Below, piece by piece: positions 28,401-40,487 of a DNA stretch of 64,000 nt. How positions within the stretch are numbered: position 1 is the first letter of the stretch; the number at the start of each line of letters is the position of its first letter. This stretch comes from Apostichopus japonicus. Taxonomy: Eukaryota; Echinodermata; Holothuroidea; Aspidochirotida; Stichopodidae. The stretch spans positions 16,423,876-16,487,875 of the forward strand of contig NC_092567.1 in the NCBI RefSeq assembly GCF_037975245.1, written 5' to 3'. The translations under genes and the position numbers were made by a program. The notes under the pieces are model-generated. The model ran no database searches and was not told where the DNA came from. It saw only the letters and a list, made by a program, of their open reading frames with translations.

Positions 28401-29904
28401 TATACTATCGTTTCAAAATGTGATGATGACGTATTGAAAATATTACGATTCTGTGATATACACATCCGGTGCAGTATGTACTTTCGCTGTTTAACACTCA
28501 CTGTTTCGATCGTCTACTACAGAGCACATCATCGCCAATATGGTATAGGAACAAAGGAACATAATCGTAAACATGTTCTATCACAGGATTTCACTGTAAT
28601 TATGATTATTACCTAATAGCAGTTAAGTAGTTTTTATTTTTACTCGGTTTGTTGTATCAACCCCTAGCCCACAATCAATATCTCTTCCAACGCTCCTACC
28701 TCTCACTTCCCATTCCAACCATTCGCCATCACTCCCCACCCCTCACCACCCCTGATGTTTTTGCTAATAAATACTTTGTGTGAGGTTAACAAGGGGCGGA
28801 GATGAGGTGCGGGAAGAGGACGTGAGCTCACTGCTATTCTTCCGCTGCTGAATGTAATAATCTCGTCTCCCATTAAACAATTTTCCACCGATTGACATGG
28901 TCTCCGAACCCCATTTGTAGATTCAGGGCACCAATGGCACCCACTCGGTCACCAATTTACTATTCATTCGAATGTTCTGGTACCCATTACGACGATTTAA
29001 ATACTGTCTATATATACCAGCGTAGATACACGAAATCTCTCAATGAATACAAGATGTCGGCGAATTGTGACTTATCGAAACTCTCTATATATATGTTTCT
29101 GTTTATGTCAGCAAATGGTGGCTTTCTGTCTTTCGGATTGGTTTGGGAAGAATATGAAAGTTGTGAGTTTGACCGAAATTCATAAATCTCATAATTGTCA
29201 ATTTCGACGAAAAATCAAATATTGCTATACAAATTTAAGGTATACATGAAGATGAGATAATGTAGTCAGTTGGCCCTTGCAGCATATACGTACTCCTATG
29301 TTTACCATAGCAACGGTTGACATGGAAATACATGGAGTGGACAATTTACGGGTACCCGCGGCTCAATCATGGCCATTGAAGAAATGATGGTCGGTGTTCC
29401 AATTGCCGGGTGAAGTGGCAAAACGTGTCCGTTGATGCTTCTGAGAAAGTATCAGTGTTAGGTGACTTTGGTGTCTTACAACGTTGTCAAATTTCAGCCA
29501 AAACCTGACAGCGTAGATAGGTACTATAACACGTTGTTACGAAGTTTTCTTTTTAATTTGATCTGTACACATATTTTCTAACAAGAGGGCAATATTTTGG
29601 GGGTTCTTTCTTCTTTTTTTCCTCAGGTGTGAAGTGCCCAATTAACTCGTTGAGGGTGTTCATTCGTTTTTCACTTGTCTTAGCAGGTGCACAGGTTTTT
29701 ATTTGCAGAGAGATTAACTGCATTAAAACATTAACAGAAAATTAATCTGGATAATTTAAAATGCGTAAAGACGTTCTTAATTTCAATGGCATTCCTCCTG
29801 TGCTATGCTTTGCTGTACAGGTGGATGTAACCGTTGCCTTTCGAGATTCAGATACCGGCTTCCTTAACTTAGCGAGGCATACGATTTTACACAAACATTT
29901 ATCT
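25447..29904. other. Gene-poor stretch
   Basis: No supported gene. It holds G- and C-tracts (26545, 26790), a small LINE ORF1 fragment (26600-26720) and otherwise AT-rich unique-looking DNA. Short open frames here show no family resemblance. Confidence 0.5.
26600..26720 (-). mobile_element. Fragment of Tx1-like LINE ORF1 (zinc knuckle)
   Basis: Read on the minus strand, it gives a CFRCGETGHDAKNC-like CCHC knuckle preceded by RRT, matching the first zinc knuckle of ORF1 in the copy at 40327. It is about 120 bp, diverged, with no flanking element sequence on either side. Confidence 0.6.
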
Positions 29905-30164
29905 GGGGCTGCTTTTTTATGGGGGGGGGGGGGGTCGCTGGTGTGATGGGGATGGGTGTTTTGTTTCGCTGCGAGCTGGTCGTCCTTTGAGTGGTTTTGT
30001 GAATGTTAGAGTGGGTGGTAGGGGGTTTGTCACTGCTGGTCGGTGGGCATGTTTGCTTTTTTGGCTCGCTTGACTTGATTTGTATTTGTCAGAGTGGGAT
30101 GGTTAGATAGTGCCGTTTGGCCGTGACGTTTTGGTTCCTGCAGGGCGGGTCACGTAAAAAGCAC
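29905..30164 (+). mobile_element. 5'-truncated family A LINE fragment
   Basis: This is the only family A fragment in + orientation. It runs from ggggctgctttttt through 'tggtcggtgggcatg' and 'gtgccgtttggccgtgacg' to the 3' terminus, 'cacgtaaaaagc', followed by AC. A 14-base G run near its start is an expansion relative to the other copies. No clear target-site duplication. Confidence 0.8.
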
Positions 30165-30954
30165 AAAATGAGAAGAATACTAAAATGATCTGCGGTATGA
30201 CATTACAAGTTAAACGTCAGTAGATATTGCGAAGAACGTACAACAAAACAGGTACAACAGTACATCGAATCCCGTGTTTACCAAGTGATTAGATGCGTTA
30301 TTAAATATTGAAGACCAATCATATTCAGATACTGCTTTCAAAACAGTTATTTGCAAATGTTATTCAGCGATACTACATTGACGTATGTCCATCACCATTT
30401 TATCATTTCACTTAATCTATCATCATGCATACTAACTGGTTTAACATACTAAATGGTTTAAGAGCGGTATAACATCAAGGTAAACTACATGCATATTTTG
30501 TTTATTCCCCACTAACAGCTGTCGGATTGACTTTTCCAAATCATGAGTCGTCGGTCGATATGATTATTCTCCAACCAATTACGCTTAACCTGTGTAAATA
30601 AAAAAAGATGGATATTCAAATTTGCTTGCAGCACTTTCTGTGAATAGAGAAATATGGACACAGAAGGATGTAGTTTGAATATATACAAACTGCCAGTAAT
30701 GGGGTTACTGTGAAAACTACGTGAGAACAATAGAGAGACAACTCAAGCAAGGCATAAACGAATTATGTCATATAAACCCTCGATAAGTCGAACATATTTC
30801 CTTTTGTACTTTTCCACTTTATTCTGATTAAGTGAAAGAGTTACAACCACTTGACAGGAATCCCTGTTTATCATTGGAAAAGTAAAAATTTGACTCTTCT
30901 TTCAAGGAGATTATATTGAAGTGTAATATAATTATTGCGGAACATATATAAATA

Positions 30955-30955
30955 C

Positions 30956-30998
<43 letters not shown>

Positions 30999-31018
30999 CG
31001 TATGCGAATGTGTGTGTG
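30955..31018. repeat. (TA)n(TG)n microsatellite
   Basis: Tandem TA then TG dinucleotides directly beside exon 3 of the cysteine-rich peptide gene, about 1 bp beyond its read-through stop codon. Confidence 0.9.
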
Positions 31019-34000
31019 TTACATACCATAGTTACATCGTGTTTGTACATCGGAACAGCACCACGGCTCCTGATGGTTAAGACAATCATAGCTACAGCTA
31101 CAAAAACCGTTTGCACCACAAGGGATGTGGATCCCACATTGACCTGAGATAAAACAAAGTTGACTCGAAAAGTAAACAAAAACGTATATGTGACTTCCTT
31201 TTGCATGAAAGGGTGACAGGGACTAGTATGAATCAGCGCAAAATAGAACTCATGGTTTCTTTACATCTCTCTAGAGAAGTGGCAGTTTTTCTTTATTTCG
31301 TTGCAGATTTGTCTTTCTCAGGATTCTTTAGGACTGCTTTCTTCAAAGCATTCCTCTTTTGTTTCTGCAACATTTCTGTCACTAGAATTACTGGTACATC
31401 CTTTTTCTTCTTGTACACTCACAAACCCATTAATTGGTAAACCTATGAAAGGCGCCAACATTTCGTTTAACCAAATGAACAATATTTGCGAGTAGTAGTT
31501 ACGTCCCAGTCGAATTTATTCATATTTGTTGATATATCGTCCTTATTAATAAAGCTCACAAGTCAAAGGAATACAACTTTTCCATAATGTTTGTAAACCA
31601 TGCGTATTGTAATAAGATTGTAACTTCAAGCAAATTAATATTTCACTGAGTAATTCCAACGGATCATTGATTAAAGAAACAACTGTTAAGCATGCATTTA
31701 CCTTCCGCAGTTGAGAGCAACATTGCTACGGCCACGAGGATGGCTAGAACAACCTGCTAAGAAATGTAATAACAACAACTTACATGATGAAGATTAAACG
31801 TGGAGCTTTAGAATTAGATACATATAAAGACGATGTTATACATTTTATGCAAAGTCAATATTTTGCATCCATGGCGTAACATTTTATCGTAACATGTAGT
31901 ATACTTGTCTTAAATCTGACTTGTATGTTCTGTACAATATCATTCTTATATTTTAAATCGTAAGCACGATATTACTTATTCCATATTATCTGATAAGCCG
32001 ATCAATTACTACATTTTACTTGATCGGTCTTTTCTTTACAAAATTCATTTGAGTAAAAAACATTAACAAGTACATAGATAACGTTCAATTAGTGAGGGAA
32101 AAAACAATGTCTATATATGTTTAATCAGTCGATTTTTGTAATGACGTTATTGCCGTATAAAGGTTAAATTTAATGTTGTGATGTCCTGGACCATGCTTTC
32201 AGCACATGTCTAACTTCTATGCAACGTTAATGCCGTGAGAAATGACCTTTTCAAAAGTAGATAATCATCAATAAAAGTAGATGGAATCTAGCAGAAACAT
32301 TGTCACATCGGTTCATCAAATGCAAACAAACAACACTGAATAGGATAACATATATATACATTTAAATTACATGTTTCTATTGCTTTACAGATTAGCAAAG
32401 AGTGAATGTTGTTAAATGCCATCCACTGGTTCTCTGCATACCAATAATTCTAGGGCGAGAGAGACAGTGTTGAATATGCAGAACGATCTGAATTTATTTG
32501 ACGTGTGGCGGGTTTTTCATCCAAATGAAAAGAGGTATACCTGGCGGCAAAAACATCCAATTAAACAGAGCCGCATATATTTTTTCCTTGATTTCATCCG
32601 GATTACTTAACACTGTGTCAAAGTCATTAATAATAGCAGGCTATAGGACTGATAATTCATTAATCAGCACAGTGTTTAATTTAAATAAATAAGGTCACAA
32701 AATGGAGAGGATTGTGGAAATTTAATAACTCTTTACTGAAAGAAGACTGCTGCTATTTTACGATTGTTAATGACACAATCGCCATTATTGACGAATATGC
32801 ATGGTTTCCTTATGTTCGAGAAAATATTAAATATCAATATTGGTGATTTAAATCGTAAGCCCCAGTCTATTCGTGAGACTCAAAGGATGTATGGTAAGGA
32901 CCCGTGTGGAATGGCCTGAAGAAGCAGAGAAACCAACGTTTTTTCTCCATTTAGAAAAAAGGAACAATGTTGTTAAACACATTTGGCACTTAAAAAAATG
33001 TTAATAATCAGGATATTTATGATCACGATCAAATACAGAGAGAAATTTTTAATTGTATCAACTTTTATATAGTTCCCAGGATGCTCATATATAAGTAATG
33101 GAGATGTACAAGGGAAGTTTGGTCAAAGCATTATAAAATTAGCAGTAAATGAGTCTATTAGCCTTGAAGGTATTTTGACTTATGAAAAAGTTACTTGTGG
33201 TTTGAGAAATTTGAAGAGCAGCAAATCTCCTGACTCTGATGGTTTTACTATTGAGTTTTTAAAGTTTTTCTGGAATGATCTTGGTCATTTTTTGTTACGG
33301 TCATTAAATTTCGGCTATGAAAATTCGTTATTGGTTACACAAAGGCAAGATGTTATCATCCTAATTCCAAAGGGTGATAAACCTCGTTTCTGTTTGAAGA
33401 ATTGGAGACCAATTTCACTGCTTATTGTGTCTTATAAAATTGCATCTTCCTGCATTGCAAATCGTATGAAGGCAGTTCTTCCTAATATTATTTCTTTGAA
33501 TCAAAGGGGATTCCTCAAAGGTCGGTATATTGGTGATAGCATTCGTACAGTGTATGACATTAATAATAGTCTCGAAGAAGACCAAACACCAGGGATTTTA
33601 TTTGGGATTGATATTGAAAAGACTTTTGATAGTATTTCGATTAGGTTTATTAGAAATGCACTCCGCCTTTTTAAGTTCGGTCCTTCCATTATCCAGTGGT
33701 TTGGTACTTTTTATAGTGATGTGTTTTCCTCTGTTCTTGTAAGTGGCTTTTTATATGAAAAAAATATATATATTGATCGTGGTTGCAGACAAGGATACAC
33801 TTTGTCTCCATATCTTTTTATTTCAAGTGTAAATTTATTGAGAATTCTTATTAATTATGGTAATTCTATTTCGGTATTGATATTGGAGGAGGCTGTTCTA
33901 AAATAGTACAGCATGCTGACGATACAACCTTTTTCATGCACGGGGATGAAATATCTTTTAATAGTATAGTGATACAGCTTGATTATTTTGGTTCTTTGCC

Positions 34001-36069
34001 TTGGCTAAATTTGAACCCTAGTAAATATTTTCTTGTAGGGTTGGGGAGTTTCAAAGGGTCTTCGTTTCCATTTAATAGAAATAATAATATTTGTTGGAAC
34101 AAGGGTGATGATTTTACACTATTGGGGATTGTGTTTAAACAAGTAATTAATATTTTAAAGATGTGGGAGAAATGTAACCTTTCAGTGCTGGGTCGCATTA
34201 CCATTTTTAAATCTTTATTATTGCGTTGTTTTAGTTACTATATTATGACGCTTCCATTACCCAGTCCGGAAAATATTGAAAGAGTACACTCCATGTTTTT
34301 TTTTTTTACGTTTTGTGTGGAAAAATAAACCAGACCGTATTAGTCGAAGACAATTAATACAAGGATACCCTGATGGGGGATTGAAAATGGTAGATTTTTG
34401 TAAACAATGTACTGCACTTAAGATCTCTACGTTTTGTCGTTTGTTGAAGGGGATGCTTCTGTATTTTACATAGGTACACTATAAGTATTGACTCTTTCTT
34501 TGATAATTGGGACTTTTATGTGAAGTTAGTGAGTTTAAATATCTGTAATCCGTTTTGAAAAAAAACCTTTTTGAAACTACACATAATTTACTTCATGATG
34601 TTTTCTCTACTATTTACGATGATACTACTATATTAACATTGCCAATTTGGAATAACAGTTTATTTAAAGTTGGAAATAGCCCAGTATATTACAAGCGTTG
34701 GTATGACAAGGGTATACGCTTTATTGGCGATTTGATTAGTATTGGTACTTTTTTTCCTTTTGATAATTTTACTCAGAAGTTTAATATATCAACCACTTTT
34801 TTGGAGAATAATGGTATTATTAGCTCTATTAAGGAACAATGGAAGGATTTATCAAATGATACAATTTTAAGGGTTACTTTTCCTAATAATAGTTATATTA
34901 ATACTCTGCATACAAGCGGTTCTTTTTGTTCTAAAGCACTTTACAATAGATTGCTGGAGTTTTCAATATAGGTTTCGATATAGACTGTTGCATAGGATTA
35001 TTCCAAGTAACAAGTATTTGCATTTAATAAAAGTTACTACTTCTGATAATTGTGATTTTTTTTCATGAATATTGAAACCATTGAACATATATTTTATGAT
35101 TGTGCTAAAATCGGCTAAGATTTGGAATAATTTACAAATAATACTTAATAATGCCAGTGTGAATACGATAATGAAAGATATATCCAAAGTGTTATTTGGT
35201 GCAAAGTTTGCTCGTAAATTAAATTAATCAAAAGTTACATTTTGAATTGCAAATTACAAAAGATAATCCCAAGGCAAAATAAATTACTTCTGTATTTAAA
35301 AGAATATTTTAATTAGAAATATGAAAGGTGCAGAGTGGGAAAAATACTGGCTTCCTTGGCATAATTTTCTTCAATTACACCTTGTATTATAAATATTTTG
35401 TCGTGCCTATTCTAATTTAATTTATCGTCTTTCATTCACAACGTATTTTACGATGACACATATGTTTACTTTTTGTGCATTATGCAAGAGAACAAAAAAT
35501 ATTAAAAAAATAATGAAAAATAGGAACTTTAACTTTGAGCCTGTACGAAGGAGCCGACGAGACCACCACTGTAGCATTGAAGAAGTTCCGAAAGATTTAG
35601 CATATTTTAGAACTGAACATCTTGACAATAGGAATAGTTACAGAGATATCTCTAGTAGTGAAATTGGTTACTCCAGTTATAACATACCAAGGCTTAGTTC
35701 CCCTCCCCCTTAAAGTTATTAAAGAACGTTTTGCTCATAACGGCGAAATTCAAAGGAAAAAAATCCTCATTATCTCAAAATCTTTGTCATAGCATAATTG
35801 TAACACATCCTTCTAACGATTTCAAAGGTTCCAACGATTATGCTAATTCTTAACCTCCTCGGACAAAATACTCAGGCCTAACGAACATTTTTCATGGAAA
35901 CAGCATGTCAATGGTTCACCTAAATCATTTCTAAGTTCATTTATAGAGTGCACTTCAACTACACACCTACAACTCATGCGAACCGTTCATTTACTGTAAA
36001 TATCAATTTATCACTTATAACACCAAAAAGAGGAAAATCCTTACTTACCGTGAGAGTTTTGTGTTCCAT
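31019..36069 (-). CDS. Secreted eight-cysteine peptide, three exons
   Basis: Exon 1 (36049-36069) has the ATG and reads MEHKTLT, then a GTAAGT donor. Exon 2 (31702-31753) reads VVLAILVAVAMLLSTAEG from a TTCTTAGCAG acceptor to a GTAAAT donor. Exon 3 (31027-31143) opens after TTTATCTCAG and ends at GTATGT. Phases 0 and 1 match at both joints. The product is about 64 residues: a classic signal peptide of about 24-25, then a mature peptide of about 39 starting at or near QCG. Cysteine spacing is C-x5-C-x5-C-x-C-x3-C-x7-CC-x6-C, allowing four disulfides. If exon 3 is not spliced further, it adds one Met and stops at 31019-31021. If it is spliced to an acceptor near 30594, the stop is the second codon. 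I recognise no named family; a defensive, toxin-like or structural peptide are all possible. Intron 1 is 4.3 kb and holds a dead LINE. A paralogous exon 2 lies at 45625. Confidence 0.7.
32416..35390 (+). mobile_element. Decayed LINE of a different L1/Tx1-like family
   Basis: Open fragments in order give the end of an endonuclease (about 32450, NLFDVWRVFHPNEKRYTWRQ), a linker (about 32700) and an RT. RT words include LKSSKSPDSDGF, LKNWRPISLL, FGIDIEKTFDSI and RGCRQGYTLSPYLF (33180-33900). The catalytic box follows in another frame as HADDTT (about 33915), with His in place of the usual Tyr. The thumb and C-terminal parts follow to about 35390. Many frameshifts and stops make it inactive. It lies inside intron 1 of the cysteine-rich peptide gene, antisense to it. 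The words differ from families A and B. Confidence 0.8.
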
Positions 36070-36122
36070 TTCTTCCGAGATGTTTGGTAACTCGACTTCA
36101 AATTCGAATGTTTCTGTGAGCC

Positions 36123-36398
36123 TTTGGTGATTCGATCGCCCCTTTTAATAACCTCACTGACAGTAAACGCTATATTTATAGCTTTCAAATTGATTGGAAT
36201 TTTGACGAGGCAAAGGTACGGCGGCGCATGTGTGATAACTCGGCCAATCACGTCAGGGTATTTGGTGATTCGATCGCCCCATTTTATAACCTCACTGGTA
36301 GTACACGCTACATTAATGGCTTTCAAACTGATTGGAATTTTGACGAGGCAAATTTACGGCGGCGCATGCGTGAACATTCGGCCAATCACGTCAGGGTA
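36123..36398 (-). repeat. Two tandem 138-bp units upstream of the cysteine-rich gene
   Basis: Unit 1 is 36123-36260 and unit 2 is 36261-36398, about 85-90% alike by eye. Both carry 'ggtgattcgatcgcccc', 'gattggaattttgacgaggc' and 'ggccaatcacgtcagggtat'. They start about 54 bp upstream of the ATG at 36069. The repeat looks like a duplicated core promoter, with sites listed separately. Confidence 0.9.
36171..36255 (-). promoter_or_regulatory. Likely core promoter of the cysteine-rich peptide gene
   Basis: On the minus strand there is a TATAAATATA box at 36180-36171, about 100 bp before the ATG. About 70 bp further up, TGACGTG (36255-36249) adjoins an inverted CCAAT box, ATTGG (36248-36244). The distal repeat unit keeps the TGACGTG/ATTGG pair (36393-36382), but its TATA position has decayed. 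TGACGTG is a CRE/UPRE-like word. The spacing suits a pol II start near 36145, which is inferred rather than observed. Confidence 0.5.
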
Positions 36399-37048
36399 TT
36401 TCTTCATAGGGAACATTCATCGTATCACGAAGTTACTTTATTAATCTGAAAGGACTTCTGCCAATCATGGCACAGAGATAATTTGAAATTTGGTAACATT
36501 TTGTGAATACAATTGAAAACCACCGTTATTAGTCAGAGTTATACATTTTAAATGTCGATAAATATTTTGAAGAAATTATAAAACACAAAGGGTCATCAAT
36601 GAAATCAACTGGCACGTGCTATCAAACAAAAGTAATAACATATCAGGTCTTTTGTTTAACTAACGGGTTCTGCTACCTACCTTGATGCGAAGAGAAACCT
36701 CGTCTAACAGGCGATCATAGCAGTTACTGGTTGCGAGAAATATTGTGATCATATGGAAACGTTGACATTCCGTAAAATATTAAGATCTTTCCATAAATAT
36801 GTTGCTCACGTCCAACAAACTGATGGATTAATCATGCAGTTAAGTTGGAGCAAATTGCGACAACTTAATGATAATTTCACATTAAATAACTGATTAATTC
36901 CTCATTAATCTGCAGAATGATTTTTTTAACAATTTTCATTACAGAACAATTCAAGAACTACTAACATAAGTAATTAAGTAAACAATTCTTAATTTTCAAT
37001 GGCACCTTGACGTTTCCGTATAACAGAGCTATAATAGCCAACGTATGT

Positions 37049-37409
37049 GCTTTTTACGTGACCCGCCCTGCGGGATCCAAAACGTCACGGCCAAACGGCA
37101 CTACCCAACCATCCCATTCTGACAACCAAACCTAAAGTCAAGCGAGTCAAAAATGTAAATACGCCTACCGACCTGCAGAGACAAACCCCTAACCAACCCA
37201 CTCAAACATTCAAAAAACACAAAAGGACGACCAGCACGCAGCAAAACGAAACACCCCTCCCCAGTACACCAGCGTCCAAAAAAGGCAGCCCCAGATAAAC
37301 GGCGAAAATCGCCTTCAACCTGAAGGCGAATGTCACACTTCAACGCCTTCAGGACTGCCTGCCAACTAGCAAATTTTCCCATAAAAACTATATCGCATCA
37401 ATTCCTCCA
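37049..37409 (-). mobile_element. 5'-truncated family A LINE with target-site duplication
   Basis: A 361-bp fragment covering the ORF2 C-terminus and the 3' untranslated region. It is flanked by a perfect 16-bp direct repeat, aatagccaacgtatgt (37033-37048 and 37410-37425). It is very similar to the copy at 40327, so the insertion looks fairly recent. Confidence 0.95.
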
Positions 37410-37498
37410 AATAGCCAACGTATGTATATCATCACTTTGTATAGGTGACATGACGAAAAATATATTCGATGCCTATGCGCACGTAGCCAGAACTTCCT

Positions 37499-37786
37499 TG
37501 CGTCTAGTTAAAAAGCCGGGTTAAGACGAATCACTTGGCTGACAATTGAAGATATGTTTACGTCGAAGAGTTTGATTTAACAGTATTGATAGCATTGTTT
37601 CATCTAAAGACCATCATCTTCTTAGAGGTACAGGGCAGAGCTGCGTCTAGTTAAAAAGCCGGGTTAAGACGAATCACTTGGCTGACAATTGAAGATATGT
37701 TTACGTCGAAGAGTTTGATTTAACAGTATTGATATCATTGTTTCATCTAAAGACCATCATCTTCTTAGAAGTACAGGGCAGAGCTG
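37499..37786. repeat. Two tandem 143-bp units
   Basis: The unit beginning cgtctagttaaaaagcc occurs at 37501 and 37644, nearly identical (a couple of mismatches by eye), ending at about 37786. The second unit runs directly into a LINE C-terminal frame. The near identity indicates a recent duplication. No coding function was seen. Confidence 0.9.
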
Positions 37787-38260
37787 GAACGTGTTCGGAA
37801 GTTAGCTGAACGCTGTATTGGTTCAAGTCTTCCGTCACTCTCAACTATATACGAAGAGAGTCTGTTAAAGAAACCAAAAAATATAAAAGAAGATCACACA
37901 CACCCTGTTCATAGTCATATCATTTTCAACAGATCCGGGATACGATTACAGGTGCCCAATACAAAAACGTCCAGGTTCCGTAATTCTTTCTTACCTGAGG
38001 CAACACACTTATTTAACTCACGTGTAAAGCGATCTGGCCACAGTGTGTGATCTATCACTTGCAGCCCTCTGTGCTGCCCCTGTTACTGTTCTGCTTCCGC
38101 TTATTTAGTTTTATTCTCGTAGCTGTTCACTTATAGTTTACTTATTGTATGTTTATGTTTGTATTCACTATTTTTTTATGTTTACTGTCGACGGGAAATA
38201 ATTTCCGTTTTCTGTTTTTCTGAAATGGACAATAAATAAATTTTCTATCTTTCTAACTAT
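37768..38260 (+). mobile_element. 3' end of another non-LTR retrotransposon
   Basis: An open frame of about 90 codons reads as the tail of a reverse transcriptase. It includes ELERVRKLAERCIG, TIYEESLLKK and RFRNSFLPEATHLFNSRVKR, and stops at about 38048. After it comes an AT-rich 3' region with an AATAAATAAA-like signal and short TTTCTA repeats. The words are typical of RTE/CR1-like tails; the exact clade is not determinable. Everything upstream is missing. Confidence 0.65.
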
Positions 38261-40313
38261 AATAATTAAAACATGAAGGTGAAACATTCTGAATTCAGGT
38301 ATTTGTACTCATAAATCCGGACAATAGTATTACTATAAAGGTCAGAAATACCCATCCCACCCCCCCTCCCCCACCTAAAGAGCTAAAACAAATATTAGAA
38401 GTGGTTAGTTATTATTAGTTATTATTATTAGTTATTATCCCTTGGCTCCGCGCATATCATAGTAAAGCAAAATGTATTGTTGATCTATTTATACATACGT
38501 TACTTGTGTGGTACTAATGCTCTGATTTCTCGATTTGTATCACAAACGTTAATGGCCACTGATAGTGCTACAATCACGTAAGCTTTATTCGTGTAAATGA
38601 ACCAGGGCCTCACTCAACATGTTTGCACCATGGGGCTAAGATGTAATGTCGCCATGTGAAGGGCTTAATGGCGAGGGTGGTCCATCTCCCATTTATAGTA
38701 GTTACTGTGTTCTCTATGTGTATCGGGTGAAACGGCTGTCAATAAATATGTCAGTGTGATAACGATTGATATTATAAACTGAAAGAAAAGGCTGTTCATT
38801 TTGACAAAAGTGTTTAACTTGAATGACGACTTTAATAAAAAAATAAAAAAACATTTTTTGAAGGATAAAGACAAAATAATATTACAGTACGATAAACTAT
38901 GGTAGACTAAGAGTGTTGTAAAGCAAAATAAGAATATTCCTAGTGAGCCGGTAGCGAAGGCTTATTAGCGAAGGCTGATTAGATGAGCAAAAATAAATAG
39001 TACATGGAGCCGCCTTAGAAGCAGTAAAATAATTCAAAAGTTTTTGGAAAAGACAATAATTTCGGCCGGTATTGGAAGAGCATTACCATCATAAATGACA
39101 CGTTCGCTAGCAAGGTCACCTTTAGTATTGAAGCAAAACAGGAATATTAAGAGAATATATTGTAAGCTGAGGAGAATTACCTTCAAACTATCCATATGTG
39201 CACAGGCATGGATAATTTTACTACCAGTATTTTAACTGGAACGATGCACGTGTCACTACACCATTACTCTAAATAATGCTGATACCTATGGGAAGACTGC
39301 CAGTATGTTCGTCACCATAGCAAACTCGTGCGGAAATCACAGAGTTCAGTTACCTTCCATAAATAGCCACAGTTGTTCTCACTCAAAGATAGGCGAGGGC
39401 TATTGTTGCAGTTATTGAATAGAAATTTGAGAAATTCTGTGAAAACTTTAAGAATTATGTTTTGTTTATATATTGATAGTGTACTGTAAGTTATTACGGA
39501 CTATGACATGCATTGTCTTGAGATCCATGCACACCGCACGGTTACCACAGGAAGCAGGATTATGATACAAAAAAAAAAGCTTATCAATTCATCCAATACA
39601 TATAATTTTGTGCTGATATCAAACATAGCTATGATGAACTTAACAGTTTAACCATAATCTATTTGAATCTCTCGTCGGCAAATCCACATCACAATGTGGA
39701 TAATAGAAGCAAAGTACTTCACAATCTCTGCTTTTCAAACTTCTTTCACTTAATCTCCGGATCACAAAATGATACATTTGGCAGAAAAATGTTTCCACTG
39801 ATAAAATGACACGTCAATATTCAAGTTTAATAAATTACTTCTCCATATATATTAAGATACCCTAATTCAGTCACATTAATACATGATTCATTCATTCCTC
39901 CGCCATACCAATAAAAATAGGTTGTAATAACGCAGACATAATTTTCATGGGATGAGAGCAGTAGCTTTTCTAGTTCATGACGTAATAATCACTATTTATT
40001 AAGTGCGTAACTTGACTATTGATCTACGGATGCGTCGTTGTATATTTGTCTCCTTAAAATCCATTATGCATGATATCATCGAGTATATGTTATATAAAAT
40101 GGAAATAAAGTCAAAAGGCAGTAGAATTCGCAAGTTTCAAAGCGAGTACACTACAAAATACCGAAAATATGGCGACCAAACCTCTTTCGGTAAATCTTCT
40201 CTATGTGATAAAAATAGTTAATATCAATTTACATTCATTGAACGCTTGTTATTGACAGGCCTTACCCTTCGTACAAAACGACTAGATAAAAATGAAGTTA
40301 TTGCCGAAACGAG
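38261..40313. other. Gene-poor stretch
   Basis: AT-rich with a small TTATTAG simple repeat at about 38405-38440. No exon or element was recognised. It ends at the target-site duplication of the full-length LINE. Confidence 0.5.
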
Positions 40314-40487
40314 ACTACATATTAGTGCTTTTTACGTGACCCGTCATACGGGATACAAAACGTCACGGCCAAACGGCACTACCAAACCATCCCATTCTTA
40401 CAAACGAACCTCAGGTCAAGCGAGCCAAAAAAAGTACATACGCTCACCGACCTGCAGAGACAAAACGCCCAACCCCCCACTGAAATA

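Noticed and set aside
30512-30730. Fourth coding exon of the cysteine-rich gene (VKRNWLENNHID frame)
   Set aside because: Phase 1 from exon 3 gives GGT TAA, an immediate stop. The longer frame would require a phase 0 entry that loses all cysteines.
36683-36735. Minus-strand exon-like piece (NCYDRLLDEVSLRIK) with a GTAGGT donor
   Set aside because: The acceptor is poor and no joining exon was found. Resemblance to the cysteine-rich exon is within chance.
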